Origin: Agrostemma githago
Lineage: Eukaryota > Streptophyta > Magnoliopsida > Caryophyllales > Caryophyllaceae
Direction of reading: 5' to 3'
Length of the DNA stretch: 64,000 bases
NCBI GenBank assembly: GCA_958450325.1
Contig: OY288251.1
Location: forward strand, 67,225,666 to 67,289,665
Both the position numbers and the translations under genes were made by a program. Positions 55,801 through 64,000 of the stretch are shown in pieces (positions within the stretch are counted from its first letter, which is position 1; the number at the start of each line of letters is the position of its first letter). A model generated the notes under the pieces. The model worked only from the letters and a program-made list of their open reading frames with translations. It was not told the origin of the DNA and ran no database searches.

Positions 55801-58175
55801 TTCATGATGTTGCAGGCCTTTTTTATTCCTGCTCGGACAACGTTGCCCGGAGTGGTGGCATAGCCAAGGCCGAAGTGAGAGTCTTCGTCCTTAAGGACCT
55901 CGATGATCTTCCCAGCTGGAAGGTCGGGTCGAGAGGTAGCCCCCGGAAAGTACCCTAAGTTCTGGAGCATTGTGTCAATGCTTGTGGTGAAGTAAGGCCT
56001 AAAAAGGTACTCTTCCTCGATCATCCCCACAAAGTCGAACCCCCAGAGGTCCGTGCGGCCTGTGGCGTTACAGCTAGCCACGGTCATTGGGGTTGCCTCT
56101 AAAGTAATAACACTGTCGAGTAGAGGCATCTTGATCTTACGGTGGAGGGTGGAGGACACGGCTTTCACCGCGTGAATCCACGGCCTTCCTAGGAGCAAGT
56201 TGAATGATGAGGTGACATCAATCACCTGGAATTCAAGCTTCTTTTCTATCGGGCCCGTTATGATGGTCAGTTTCAAGGCCCCCGATACCGTCTTCGGGCT
56301 CCCATCAAAGGCTTGGATGGTTTGAGCCGTCGGGACATAATCTGCCTCGGTGATTCCGAGGGCTTTGGCGGTCCTTAAGGGAAGGACATTCACGGCTGAC
56401 CCGTCATCGACTAGGGTCATCGGGAGGTATTTGCTCCGGCAAATCACCGTGATGTAAAGGGCCAGGTTGTGGGAGGCCCCGAACGGCGGCAGATCGGCTT
56501 CGGAAAAGGTGATCATTGGGCCTCCTTCTTTGGCCTTACCCTTTAGGTGGGGTAGGACCGTGGCTACCATTTCAGCAGGGGTAGCCAAAGAGTCGATCTT
56601 GACCTGATCGAGAGCCTTTGTAAGTGCTTCCCGATGTTCTTGTGAGCTGACTAAAAGTTGCCATATAGTGAGGTCAACTCGGGTTCTCTTCAGTTGCTTC
56701 ACAATGGCCGTTTCAGCGGTCGGCTCTTCAGGGGCGACTTCCATCCCGAGTGGATCGGTGATGGTTGCCGGGATAGGGGTGTCCCTAGTGCTTGTGGCTA
56801 AATAGGGACGACCAAGGTTGTTGCTGGCTAGGACTCGAGTTTTGGCCTCTCGAATCTGTTCAGGGGTGATGGGAACGGTTTCCCCTTTAGCGAGGTAGAT
56901 ATCATCCTCGTCGTCAAACCAGATCCCGTTCACTTGCGGGATGAAGGGAGAGATAAGGTGAGAGCAGTCAATCACCTCCCCGGCAAAGATGGCATGGGAG
57001 CTGAAAGGGTTCTCCTTGTTGCTTGGCTTATCTCCGGGTAGCGGGATTTTACCGCTTTCGATCAAGGCTTGGATCAAGTATTTCAGCTTCCAACACTTTT
57101 CGGTATCATGCCCATTGCCCCGGTGGTATTGGCAATAGGCCTGAGCATTGTAGTTCTTGGAGCGTCGCTCGACCGGAACTTCAGGAGTTGGGCCTATCGG
57201 TTGGATTAGGCCTTTGGAGGACAGCCTTTGTAAGGCATAGGTATAGGTGGTACCTATATCAGTGAAAACCCAAGGTGGGGTGTTCTTCTTGGACGGGGCA
57301 TCTAGTAGATTAACCGCGTCAAAAATGCTGCGAGTTGCAGCCTGGGGCTTAGTGGTGGAGGAAGAAGCCCCTTGGTACCCTTTGCTAGCGGCCTTAGTGA
57401 GGCCTTCTAGTCTCAGGTCGTCTTCGATCCTCATACCCATTTCAGTAAGGGTGGTGAAATTGGGTATGACAGCATATCGGAGGTGAACCCGGTAGGAAGG
57501 GAGGAGGTTCTTGACAAAAGCCTCCACCAAAGTCTTCTCATTGGGCTTATCAACCAGTTTCACGCTCTCGGCCCTCCAGCGTTGAAGGTATTTAGTAAAA
57601 CCTTCCTTCGGCTCTTGGGCCATAACCTCCAGAGATCGCATTGTGGTTTGGATCTCTGTGTTGTCAGCATAGTTCCGAGCGAACTCGGTGGCCACATCAT
57701 CCCATGTAGGGTATTTTTTCGGGTCTAGCCTATAGTACCAGGCCCGTGGGTGCTTCTCAAGAGATGCAGCAAAGAGATTCTTGAACATGGTCGAATCCAC
57801 TCCCTTGATGGCCATGAATTCCTTGAAGGCCCGCACATGTAGTAACGGGTCCTCAGTTCCCTCAAACATGGGCAAACCTGTGAGGTTCAGGTTCGCGGGC
57901 AGTTTGTCACTCACCGTGGAGTACTCTCGGCTATTCTCCCGGTGGATATTGTTACTCCCAGTCAAATGGACTTGTTCTTCTAGTCGGCGTACTGCGCTAA
58001 CCAGTTCAGCTATGGGCCCAGTAGTCTCGACATTAGGAACCCTTTGCTCCACCGTAGCTAGGCGAGCAACAATGGCCACTTGGCCAGCCCTCATTTCGGT
58101 CAGTTGGGCTTCGATGTCGGTTTGCTTCGCGACCATGGCGTCCAAAGCGGTTTGTAGGCTGTTCAAAGTAGCCAT
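52869..58175 (-). CDS. Element B Gag-Pol polyprotein (gag, PR, RT, RNase H, aRNase H)
   Basis: 1,768 aa. Gag capsid about residues 85-275 (WYYRLDPKKYPTWDDVATEF); zinc-knuckle-like YCQYHRGNGHDTEKCWKL about 345-365; aspartic protease DDGSAVNVLP near 585; an acidic Ser-Glu repeat near 930-945; reverse transcriptase about 1100-1300 with YVDDM near 1272; the gypsy RNase H next; then a second, archaeal-type RNase H from WDLYSDGASN (about 1560) to FADALSKLAS (about 1685). Two RNase H domains define the Tat clade. Start chosen at the first ATG, which precedes a coiled-coil-like N-terminus shared with element A. The frame stops at TAG 52,869 before integrase. No intron is needed between PR and RT, unlike classical Ogre. 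Confidence 0.9.
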   Translation of the reverse strand: MATLNSLQTALDAMVAKQTDIEAQLTEMRAGQVAIVARLATVEQRVPNVETTGPIAELVSAVRRLEEQVHLTGSNNIHRENSREYSTVSDKLPANLNLTGLPMFEGTEDPLLHVRAFKEFMAIKGVDSTMFKNLFAASLEKHPRAWYYRLDPKKYPTWDDVATEFARNYADNTEIQTTMRSLEVMAQEPKEGFTKYLQRWRAESVKLVDKPNEKTLVEAFVKNLLPSYRVHLRYAVIPNFTTLTEMGMRIEDDLRLEGLTKAASKGYQGASSSTTKPQAATRSIFDAVNLLDAPSKKNTPPWVFTDIGTTYTYALQRLSSKGLIQPIGPTPEVPVERRSKNYNAQAYCQYHRGNGHDTEKCWKLKYLIQALIESGKIPLPGDKPSNKENPFSSHAIFAGEVIDCSHLISPFIPQVNGIWFDDEDDIYLAKGETVPITPEQIREAKTRVLASNNLGRPYLATSTRDTPIPATITDPLGMEVAPEEPTAETAIVKQLKRTRVDLTIWQLLVSSQEHREALTKALDQVKIDSLATPAEMVATVLPHLKGKAKEGGPMITFSEADLPPFGASHNLALYITVICRSKYLPMTLVDDGSAVNVLPLRTAKALGITEADYVPTAQTIQAFDGSPKTVSGALKLTIITGPIEKKLEFQVIDVTSSFNLLLGRPWIHAVKAVSSTLHRKIKMPLLDSVITLEATPMTVASCNATGRTDLWGFDFVGMIEEEYLFRPYFTTSIDTMLQNLGYFPGATSRPDLPAGKIIEVLKDEDSHFGLGYATTPGNVVRAGIKKACNIMKGIHLSPYSPRLSDYFVTPVFGAIQVGLYQPNATHLGTHSARDCNYIPDEVFALIQSDGADDAEPALGLLFGEDTIAPTPKEDLVNLILRNNRFDPTKLISDVGSETGNRAWRKTVKWTDSQGKIYKLVTGEGDMPESESESESESESESEVESREVGARVTPVTPLPSIIPAASTLRSVPSALPIPPLTNDQMAALFELFSKFSINNNNRSAYDLSLLNPAFKNVLCYDIEKSDEQVPLPPHLIEQLEQRESRNPVIEETKSINVGTTLEPQILKIGLSLDPKEKQQFINLLQEFKDVFTWSYKDMPGIDREIAEHRIPIKDGCKLVKQKLRQMRPEWSLKVKEEVDKQFKAGFIQVSEYPDWVANIVPVPKKDGKVRVCVDFRDLNKESPKDDFPLPHIDILVDNTADHALLSFMDGYAGYNQIKMAEEDMSKTTFTTPWGTYCYTVMPFGLINAGATYQRTATTLLHDMMHKEVEVYVDDMIVKSKERDGHITALRKFFTRLRKYNMRLNPQKCSFGVTSGKLLGHIVSQRGIEVDPAKIKAITEMQAPKTEKEIREFLGKVQYISRFISKLTMVCEPIFKKLKIGERILWDDKCQAAFDKIKEILSAPPVLMPPQPGLPLSLYLTTTETAMGAMLAQTVDSEERAIYYINKKFLEYECKYTMLEKTCLALVWATKKLRHYMLSYEVHVLFKMDPIKYLFEKPILNGRISRWTLMLTEFNLKFVPLKAIKGRIVAEFLADSPVTEEGHTDTWSFPDEDIFHTDAETWDLYSDGASNFRGFGVGILLISPRGEHTPVSIKLDFDVTNNAAEYEACIYGLQAAANLGITNLRVHGDSSLVINQALQKWKTRNANLVAYQARVRDLEKQFQKVEYIYLPREENQFADALSKLASLLNIPDHVTSMPICVERRSEPAYVHDIEDIEITDPEPWYQAVLKYLTNGEYPPGTEGRAKKALRRLASQFIRTDDGQLYKKTA

Positions 58176-59333
58176 CCTTCGAGCGTGTCTAGTTGCTGGC
58201 GGCCTGTCTGTAAGAACACCGCGTAATCAGAAACCGAACCCAGATCTTGAGAAAGAAAGGAAAATTACATCCCGAGCGACACTAAGGGAAGACTAAAGAC
58301 TCGAGAAATACATCTAGACGGATGACTCGATGGGTGGTATAGCTTCCTTAGGATTTTGGCCTAGTGGGCCCAATCCCGTTCGAAGGAAGGTCCACGTGAG
58401 ACTTTTCCCCAGACTTTTGACTCGAGTGTATGGATGGACTTTCCTTTGTAGGGGTATGCCCTACGCGGGTCGGTCGTGCCTTGACGGATAAGGCGGACTC
58501 GGGAAAGGGGGGAAACCTGCGATATAGGATCGGCAGAGTTTCGACGCTATAGACCTTCGACATACTATGCAAAGACCCGACACACGGCTAGACGGTAGGT
58601 CCTATAATAAGGAAGGTTTACTAAGAAAGTTGGATGTTTGAATTTTGAATATAAAATGAGTGAACTTCCGAGAGTTTGGAAATTGAACACGGGATTTCGA
58701 AAACCAAGATTAGAATTTTGAAAATTCAGAAAATCGGAATGGTGTTGGAAATCCAAGAATTAAAACGGGCAGCATGCCGACTAGAGAAAAAGGATATTTT
58801 GAGTCAAATCGTTAATCCTAAATTTCGGCGGCATTCCGAGTTTTGAAAATTGGATATTTTGAAAAGACGGGTCCCGAAACGGACATCGTTTCGGGTTTTT
58901 CAAAGTTTGGGTGTTTTTGGAAAGATGCATTTTTGAAATGACGGTTTTTTTGAAAACAATGACACGGAAACCAAGTAGCATGTAGTCAAACAAGCATTAT
59001 AACGACGCTTATGTATGCTTTAAACTAAGTCTCGGTCGGTCAAAGTAGGGTCTATACCAACAACGATAGCATTCTCACGAAACGGGACGGACTTCCTAGC
59101 CGATTTGAAACTAGGACCTGCCGTAAAACCCCGGTGAGTTCCGCCATCGAAGTCTTTAGTGCACCCATGTAGGAATGCACCGTGGTATAGTGGGACGTCG
59201 GTCACAGGTAACCGGCCCGGGCAAAATTTGGGTTATGCATGAATCATTAAACTAATGCGCGCACACTAATATACGAACGATTTCTTTTCGAGTCTCACCC
59301 TGGGAACCCCGATGACATGTGGTACATCAGGTA
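58176..59333 (-). other. Element B leader
   Basis: Non-coding region between 5' LTR and gag, with blocks similar to the element A leader (GTGGGACGTCGGTCAC near 59,190; GGTCCACGTGAGAC near 58,388). No upstream gene was recognised. Confidence 0.6.
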
Positions 59334-59351
59334 TCCCCAGCGGAGTCGCCA
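59334..59351 (-). other. Element B primer-binding site
   Basis: TGGCGACTCCGCTGGGGA on the minus strand, 3 bp after the 5' LTR, identical to element A. Confidence 0.75.
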
Positions 59352-59354
59352 AAT

Positions 59355-61934
59355 TGTGGACATGGCGTAGGTCCACCCCGACGCGGCCACGCGCGGGTTT
59401 GGGTAGGCGAATGAATCTCGTGGTGAGATTGTTCTCGTGTTCGAAATTTAAGTCAAAATGGAGTCGCCACCGAATTTTGTGGTTATTCGAAACCATACGA
59501 GCCCACTCTATGTCGTCATGGGCTTTACACAAAGTAAGCCCACTTCGATTTCAGAGTTCATTGGGCTTGTCCCTTTGCATTGCAATACCGATACCGTATA
59601 AACCGGCTTTCGTATATAGAATGACTCTCGTGCGCCAAGGGTTTCGGACATCCGGAAACCAAAGGTTCTGAGTAAAGGGTGAGGGTACGTGTTGGGAAGC
59701 CCACTAAGGACACCCAACCCCGCCTGCACATGGCGGCCTCTACTAAGACATCGCTCGTGTTCGTGTGCGCGCGCTAGTAAAATGACTAAATGGTATGCAA
59801 ACAGCGTTTTCGGGCTAGCATATGAATAGTATGTGAACTACGTCATTTAATGCATCTTAATTATGGTCGAAGTGGTTTAGCATGCGAGATTCATTTATAA
59901 AGCGATAAGCAAGTAAATAAATGAAACTCGAAAATAAATAACGTACAAGTTACACGGGCGGAAATACAACCCGACCAATACAAAAATAAACGGAACAATA
60001 GATAATAAAAAAGATAGGAACGGACCCGTATGTAAACTTGACCACGAAATGTGTAAGTGGACTAACCCCGTTTAAATGCACATTATGTTATACATCAAAC
60101 GAAGGACAGAGACATAGGACCTAGGCGTGATGCTAGCCCGATCCTATGCCTCGATGCCTTGTCCCGACTTATCACGTCGAAAAATCGATCAAAGTCGCTA
60201 AGGTGTCGTGATGAACGTGAGTTTTGGAAAATGGATTCACGTGATTGGCTTTACACGTGTCGACTAAAAGTCGTAAAAAAAGACGAGGCTTAAATGTTGC
60301 ATTTAAGCTCTCGGTTTTCTGGGTTACAGGACCCACTCGGTCGAGTCATGGTCTGACTCGGTCGAGTGCGTCCTCGAAAAAGGTTCTGCCCAATGTTATG
60401 GATGCTACTCGATCGAGTGGCCTATGCACTCGGTTGAGTAGCTCCTCGAAAAAGGGTCTGCCCAGTTTTATGGACGCTACTCGATCGAGTGGCCTATGCA
60501 CTCGGTCGAGTAGCCCCTGTACGAGTGTTGACTCGTTTCATTTTTTGGGGTGCAAAATCGATGGTCGGTCGAATTAAATACAAATATCGCATGATTTGAA
60601 TTTAACTCGACCTCCGGTACTATAATCGTGTACATGTTCGATTATGATACCGTTGTCGGGATTTTTATGAAAACATTTACGTTAGAAAATTTGAATTAGC
60701 AACGGAATGTCTCCCTCTACGTCACGACATCGAAACTAACCCTTTCGGGTTATGTGATGTCGGTTTTCATGTCAACGGGTTCCGCACTAATTAAAATGGG
60801 ATCGAATGCGTTCAACTACGATTAGTCGCGATCACATCACGCCCTTGAGTACATTGGGGCGGGGCTCCTCGAAAGGGCTCCACCTCCGTCGTTGCTCGTA
60901 AAGGGATTAGACGGATTTTAGGCGACAATTATAGTCAAACGTTTCCGAAACGGAATTTTTGATACTAATATACATATACGCGGTATGATAGTGATATGTT
61001 AGTAACGAAAATGTAAGAGTTAGGATGCGAAAATGTAAAGTGTTAGGATGTTAGAGTTAGGATTACAATACTAGTATAGGTATAATATTAACGATACAAA
61101 AACGTAAACAAAAGTAACAAAGATCGAAATGGGGTTAGGACACCCTCAACATACATGCTTAGTAAGGACCTCGGAAATGGACTCGCGAATAGTGACCGGA
61201 CGTCGGAGTATCGAAGATGAATGTGAGTTATGGTGTATGTGTGTGTGTGTATGAATTGTCGGTTTTTCGAGGGACAAGGGACTCGGTTTTTGGTGTGTGT
61301 TTGCTTAGGGTTGTAGGGTAGAGAGTATGGCTGAAATGTGAGGTAAATGTAGGTAAAAATGGATTGCTAAACTTGTGAAATGAGTGAGGGTCATGGAGTA
61401 TTTATAGAGTTTACCCCACGACCTAGGGTCACTCGATCGAGTGGCCCTAGTGCACTCGGTCGAGTGCCCTAGAAAATGGGCCTGATCCGGTTTTTGACAC
61501 TTCACTCGACCGAGTGGGTCAATCCACTCGATCGAGTGGATCAGGTAAACCGAGATAAAAAAGGAAAGGGTTGACTTGGTTGATTGTGTGATCTTTTTTG
61601 AAAATGGGATTGGGCGCCAGCTTCTAGAAGGTGCACTTGGGCTGTTTTTGTGACGGGTTCGTCTTTGACCGGGTTTTGACCCGGTCGCCAAAAGACGGGA
61701 TTTACTTTTGGTGTCGGTTTTGGCCCAAATTAGTCTTATTTTGCTCGGAACGACCCACTGGGCCTGAATTTGAGGTCTGTTTTGTGAGATTATTACTCCG
61801 CTAAAAGTCCATGTCAGATATTATTGATTTCGGGTCCAAATCCGAGTATACTAAGTCACGTTTGCGTCCGATCATCATCGGGTGTTTGTCGGGAACTGCT
61901 ATAGACACTAGCAGGCAAAATGCGGGTGTCTACA
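59355..61934 (-). repeat. Element B, 5' LTR
   Basis: 2,580 bp and nearly identical to the 3' LTR by eye. Seen differences include GGCGTAGG versus GACGTAGG near the inner end and one GTGT fewer in a short GT run. TATAAATA is at 61,399-61,406 (minus strand). Confidence 0.92.
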
Positions 61935-61939
61935 GTGTG

Positions 61940-63410
61940 ATTATTTCTTAGTTGTTGATTATTGAGTCTGTTTTGTTTTCCATGTATATTAGAATGTATT
62001 CATATTAGAGTTCTCTATAAACAAAAATCGACACAGGACATTAAAAGAATTCTATCCGTATATTGAAGATAGTGGGTGATATTCTACCAAATAAGATATA
62101 GTAAACTTGCTGAAGCTGTCATGCTTATACATAACTTTATCTATACAGACAAAAAAGAGATGTGTGCACAAACTGAACGTAATTAGTAAATTGTTTAGGC
62201 ATATTTTCAATTACAGTAACAGCCGAATTAAGCAATGAAAAAAATGAATGTTATTGAAATAGTTGCTTAGAACATCATAACAGTGGCTCGAATTAGAATA
62301 AAGTGCTGATAGGTGTGAAACTGTCATTCTTACTTTAAATAAGCTATTAAATTTTATTTATGATTGACGTTTACTGTACAATTAAACTAATAAAATACAT
62401 CTAAATATATGATTATCTAATCTTCACACAATCATATCAAGACATATTATCTTGATTGGATCACAATAGTGCTCAAAGTAAATACAGCAACGATAACCAA
62501 CAACCTTAAATCAACAGCGAGTCAAGAATACAGCCTACATATCCATAAAGATTCTGGATTGCATAAGCATGCTCTTAGAATAAATAGACACAATATAGTA
62601 CATCTCATTCTCTTGACCCCAACCATATGTTCTATATGCATGAATTGTATATGAACAAATAGTTGGGGTCCAAAGGTGGGAGGTGCAATAGTTTGTCCAC
62701 CTAATTGTAGTGATAACTCTATAACTTTTAGTTTAGGAGTAATTCACTCTTAGAGTTGGACAAATTAATAAGTTGTCCATCTATCTAATTGAAGCGTCCT
62801 ATGTGTATGCTCTGAATCTCCGTGGTGCGTAGGCATGGATTCATAACTCATGCTGAGAATTGGTTGGCCGAGGGTCACCACCCAAACAATGATGATATTT
62901 GATGTGTTGATTTCAGATAATATTTTAAAGGAATGGAAATGACAATTACAGTAGATAATAAAATTGGAATCAATAGAGTCCATGAACTTCTTATTAGGAA
63001 AACTGGCAGCGTTTATGCACTATTAATACACGATCGTAGCTCAATTTATATATAAGAAGTAGTGCATCTATTGCACCTACAGAAGATCAACCAAACAATA
63101 CAGGAGAAATTTGCACTACTTATAATATGATATACTCTGCCAACTGCATATTCATTTTGCTGACTGGTTCTCCTGTGCTTTCAGGTTCTTCTGCTCCTGC
63201 ATATACATTAAATAAATATATACATATATACACACACACTTTCCAAAATAATGTGTCATTTGCAAAAGAAAAAATAACCAAATTTTATGCAACATAAAAT
63301 AATTTAAATTAGTTCACCACACAGATCAAACAAATAAAAAAGACAGGTAAAAATTTGGTCTTTCGGAACATCAATTAACTTAAAAATTAACATGCATGAC
63401 ATCTTCTTCT
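61940..63410. other. Helitron spacer between element B and the RPA-like gene
   Basis: AT-rich, no supported gene. Together with the 350 bp left of element B (45,819-46,167) it would have formed the RPA-RepHel intergenic region before element B inserted. Confidence 0.5.
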
Positions 63411-63930
63411 TTATATTTCAAGGACTTCAATATCTTCATTGGTGGTCTCATCAATGAATTCTGCCCTTGCCCTTTTTCTGCCAATGTTGCTGACTCCACT
63501 ATTCTGCACATCAACCATCTTCCAATTTGTAACCATAATATTCCTAATAAAAACCCCTTGATCTGCGTTTCTGTGTTAATATAAATTCATCAGCCACTTT
63601 TCAGTCATAAAATATTAGCTATTGTTTATATTATTTGGCTGACCTTGAAATGAATTCATTCACTTGTGGTATATCTGGCATGATATGTATTTTTGTTGCT
63701 TCAGTTGATGATACCCTCATTTCTCCTATTACACATGATGAGTAATTAGGTTTTTTTAGAGTCTGTTTCAAATATGCACGAAAATTATATAAATCATACC
63801 TAAGTATGGGGCTCTCTGCAGACACTGGAGTACAATTATGGGCTTCTGTACTAAGAATCTGTCATCAGTTGCAATTGACCTGATCTCATTTCCAATTTCT
63901 CCCCATATCCACACTGGTAAAGCTCTTCCC
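63411..63930 (-). CDS. RPA1-like protein of the Helitron, 3' exons (partial)
   Basis: Three minus-strand exons join in frame: 63,800-63,930, 63,644-63,725 and 63,411-63,570, ending with TAA at 63,411-63,413. They read RALPVWIWGEIGNEIRS, then LGEMRVSSTEATKIHIMP, DIPQVNEFIS, and a C-terminal tail with GRKRARAEF as a nuclear signal. The middle motif (strand, SST-x-ATKI-x-I-x-P) is that of plant RPA70-type OB folds. Replication-protein-A-like single-strand-binding proteins are common passengers of plant Helitrons and probably protect single-stranded transfer intermediates. No stop or frameshift is seen in this part. The 5' exons are outside the window; a host RPA-like gene is the alternative. Confidence 0.6.
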
Positions 63931-64000
63931 CTGTGATTATTTTCAAACAGTTATAAAAAAATTTGAATTATTTTTCCAGAAGTTGAAAATGGTAAACATC

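Larger units (their letters stand above)
46173..61934 (-). mobile_element. Element B: full-length Tat-type Ty3/gypsy retrotransposon, 15.8 kb
   Basis: LTRs (46,173-48,755 and 59,355-61,934) have TG/CA-type ends and the 5-bp duplication GTGTG (46,168-46,172 and 61,935-61,939). In element order: primer-binding site 59,334-59,351, gag-PR-RT-RNase H-aRNase H frame 58,175-52,869, integrase frame to 51,759, an antisense gene 49,433-51,366, polypurine tract 48,756-48,768. Two RNase H domains and an antisense frame in the 3' region are marks of the Tat clade (Retand/Ogre relatives). LTRs look almost identical by eye, suggesting a young insertion. It sits between the Helitron's RPA and RepHel genes. 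Confidence 0.92.
26552..64000 (-). mobile_element. Large autonomous-type Helitron, decayed, 5' end outside window
   Basis: The minus-strand 3' end is a hairpin (CCGTGCAA/TTGCACGG, 26,564-26,580), then GTACAAAC, CTAG and T at 26,551. Inside, in element order, are an RPA1-like gene (to 63,411) and a ten-exon RepHel gene (45,818 to 26,918), the gene set of plant autonomous Helitrons. Two related LTR retrotransposons (28,484-38,172 and 46,173-61,934) are nested in it; without them about 12 kb of Helitron sequence is visible. Target duplications GTATT and GTGTG define both insertions, and the RepHel reading frame rejoins exactly across the first. Stop codons show it can no longer make its own transposase. 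Confidence 0.85.

Overview
The window is plant nuclear DNA, almost certainly from a eudicot. It has an intron-containing GASA/snakin-type gene, Helitrons with RPA-like and Rep/helicase genes, Tat-clade Ty3/gypsy elements, Stowaway-type MITEs and long AT-rich intergenic stretches. The recurrent ACGGAGTA/TACTCCGT words hint at Caryophyllales, but that is only an inference. Nothing bacterial, organellar or viral of animals was seen. Alignments and splice models were made by eye. || Positions 1-23,600 are a tandem array of five units (U1 1-6770, U2 6771-9504, U3 9505-14368, U4 14369-19241, U5 19242 to about 23,600). A complete unit is about 4.87 kb. It carries two Helitron-like 3' ends, microsatellites, one three-exon gene for a 99-aa secreted 12-cysteine GASA/snakin peptide, a relic resembling a gypsy pol tail/LTR junction, and an antisense RNase H-like relic. 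U1, U4 and U5 keep an intact gene, U3 has an 8-bp frameshifting deletion in exon 1, and U2 has lost the gene in a clean deletion of about 2.1 kb. U1 was later hit by a 1.6-kb LTR element (now a solo LTR) and a 207-bp MITE; both have empty sites in sister units. || Positions 23,600-26,551 hold a copia-LTR-like stretch containing seven consecutive small hairpins with conserved loops and covarying stems, a second Helitron 3' end, a duplicated segment, and another MITE inside one copy of it. || From 26,552 to the right edge runs one large minus-strand Helitron, whose 5' end lies beyond the window. In its own order it has an RPA1-like gene (visible 3' part 63,411-63,930) and a ten-exon RepHel gene (45,818 down to 26,918) with HUH Rep and Pif1-type helicase domains. 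Exon phases join correctly across all introns except one frameshift, but RepHel also carries several stop codons and an altered Walker A, so it is decayed. Intron 1 holds a plus-strand piece resembling a housekeeping-gene promoter and first exon, followed by tandem micro-exon-like modules. || Two related minus-strand Tat-type gypsy elements are nested in this Helitron. Element A (28,484-38,172) lies inside the helicase exon, encodes only a truncated gag and carries a 13-copy tandem repeat in its 3' region. Element B (46,173-61,934) lies just upstream of RepHel. It encodes gag-PR-RT-RNase H-aRNase H plus an integrase cut off by two stops, and has a spliced antisense gene with its own TATA box, intron and AATAAA. 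Its LTRs and the antisense intron are full of a 12-bp palindrome.
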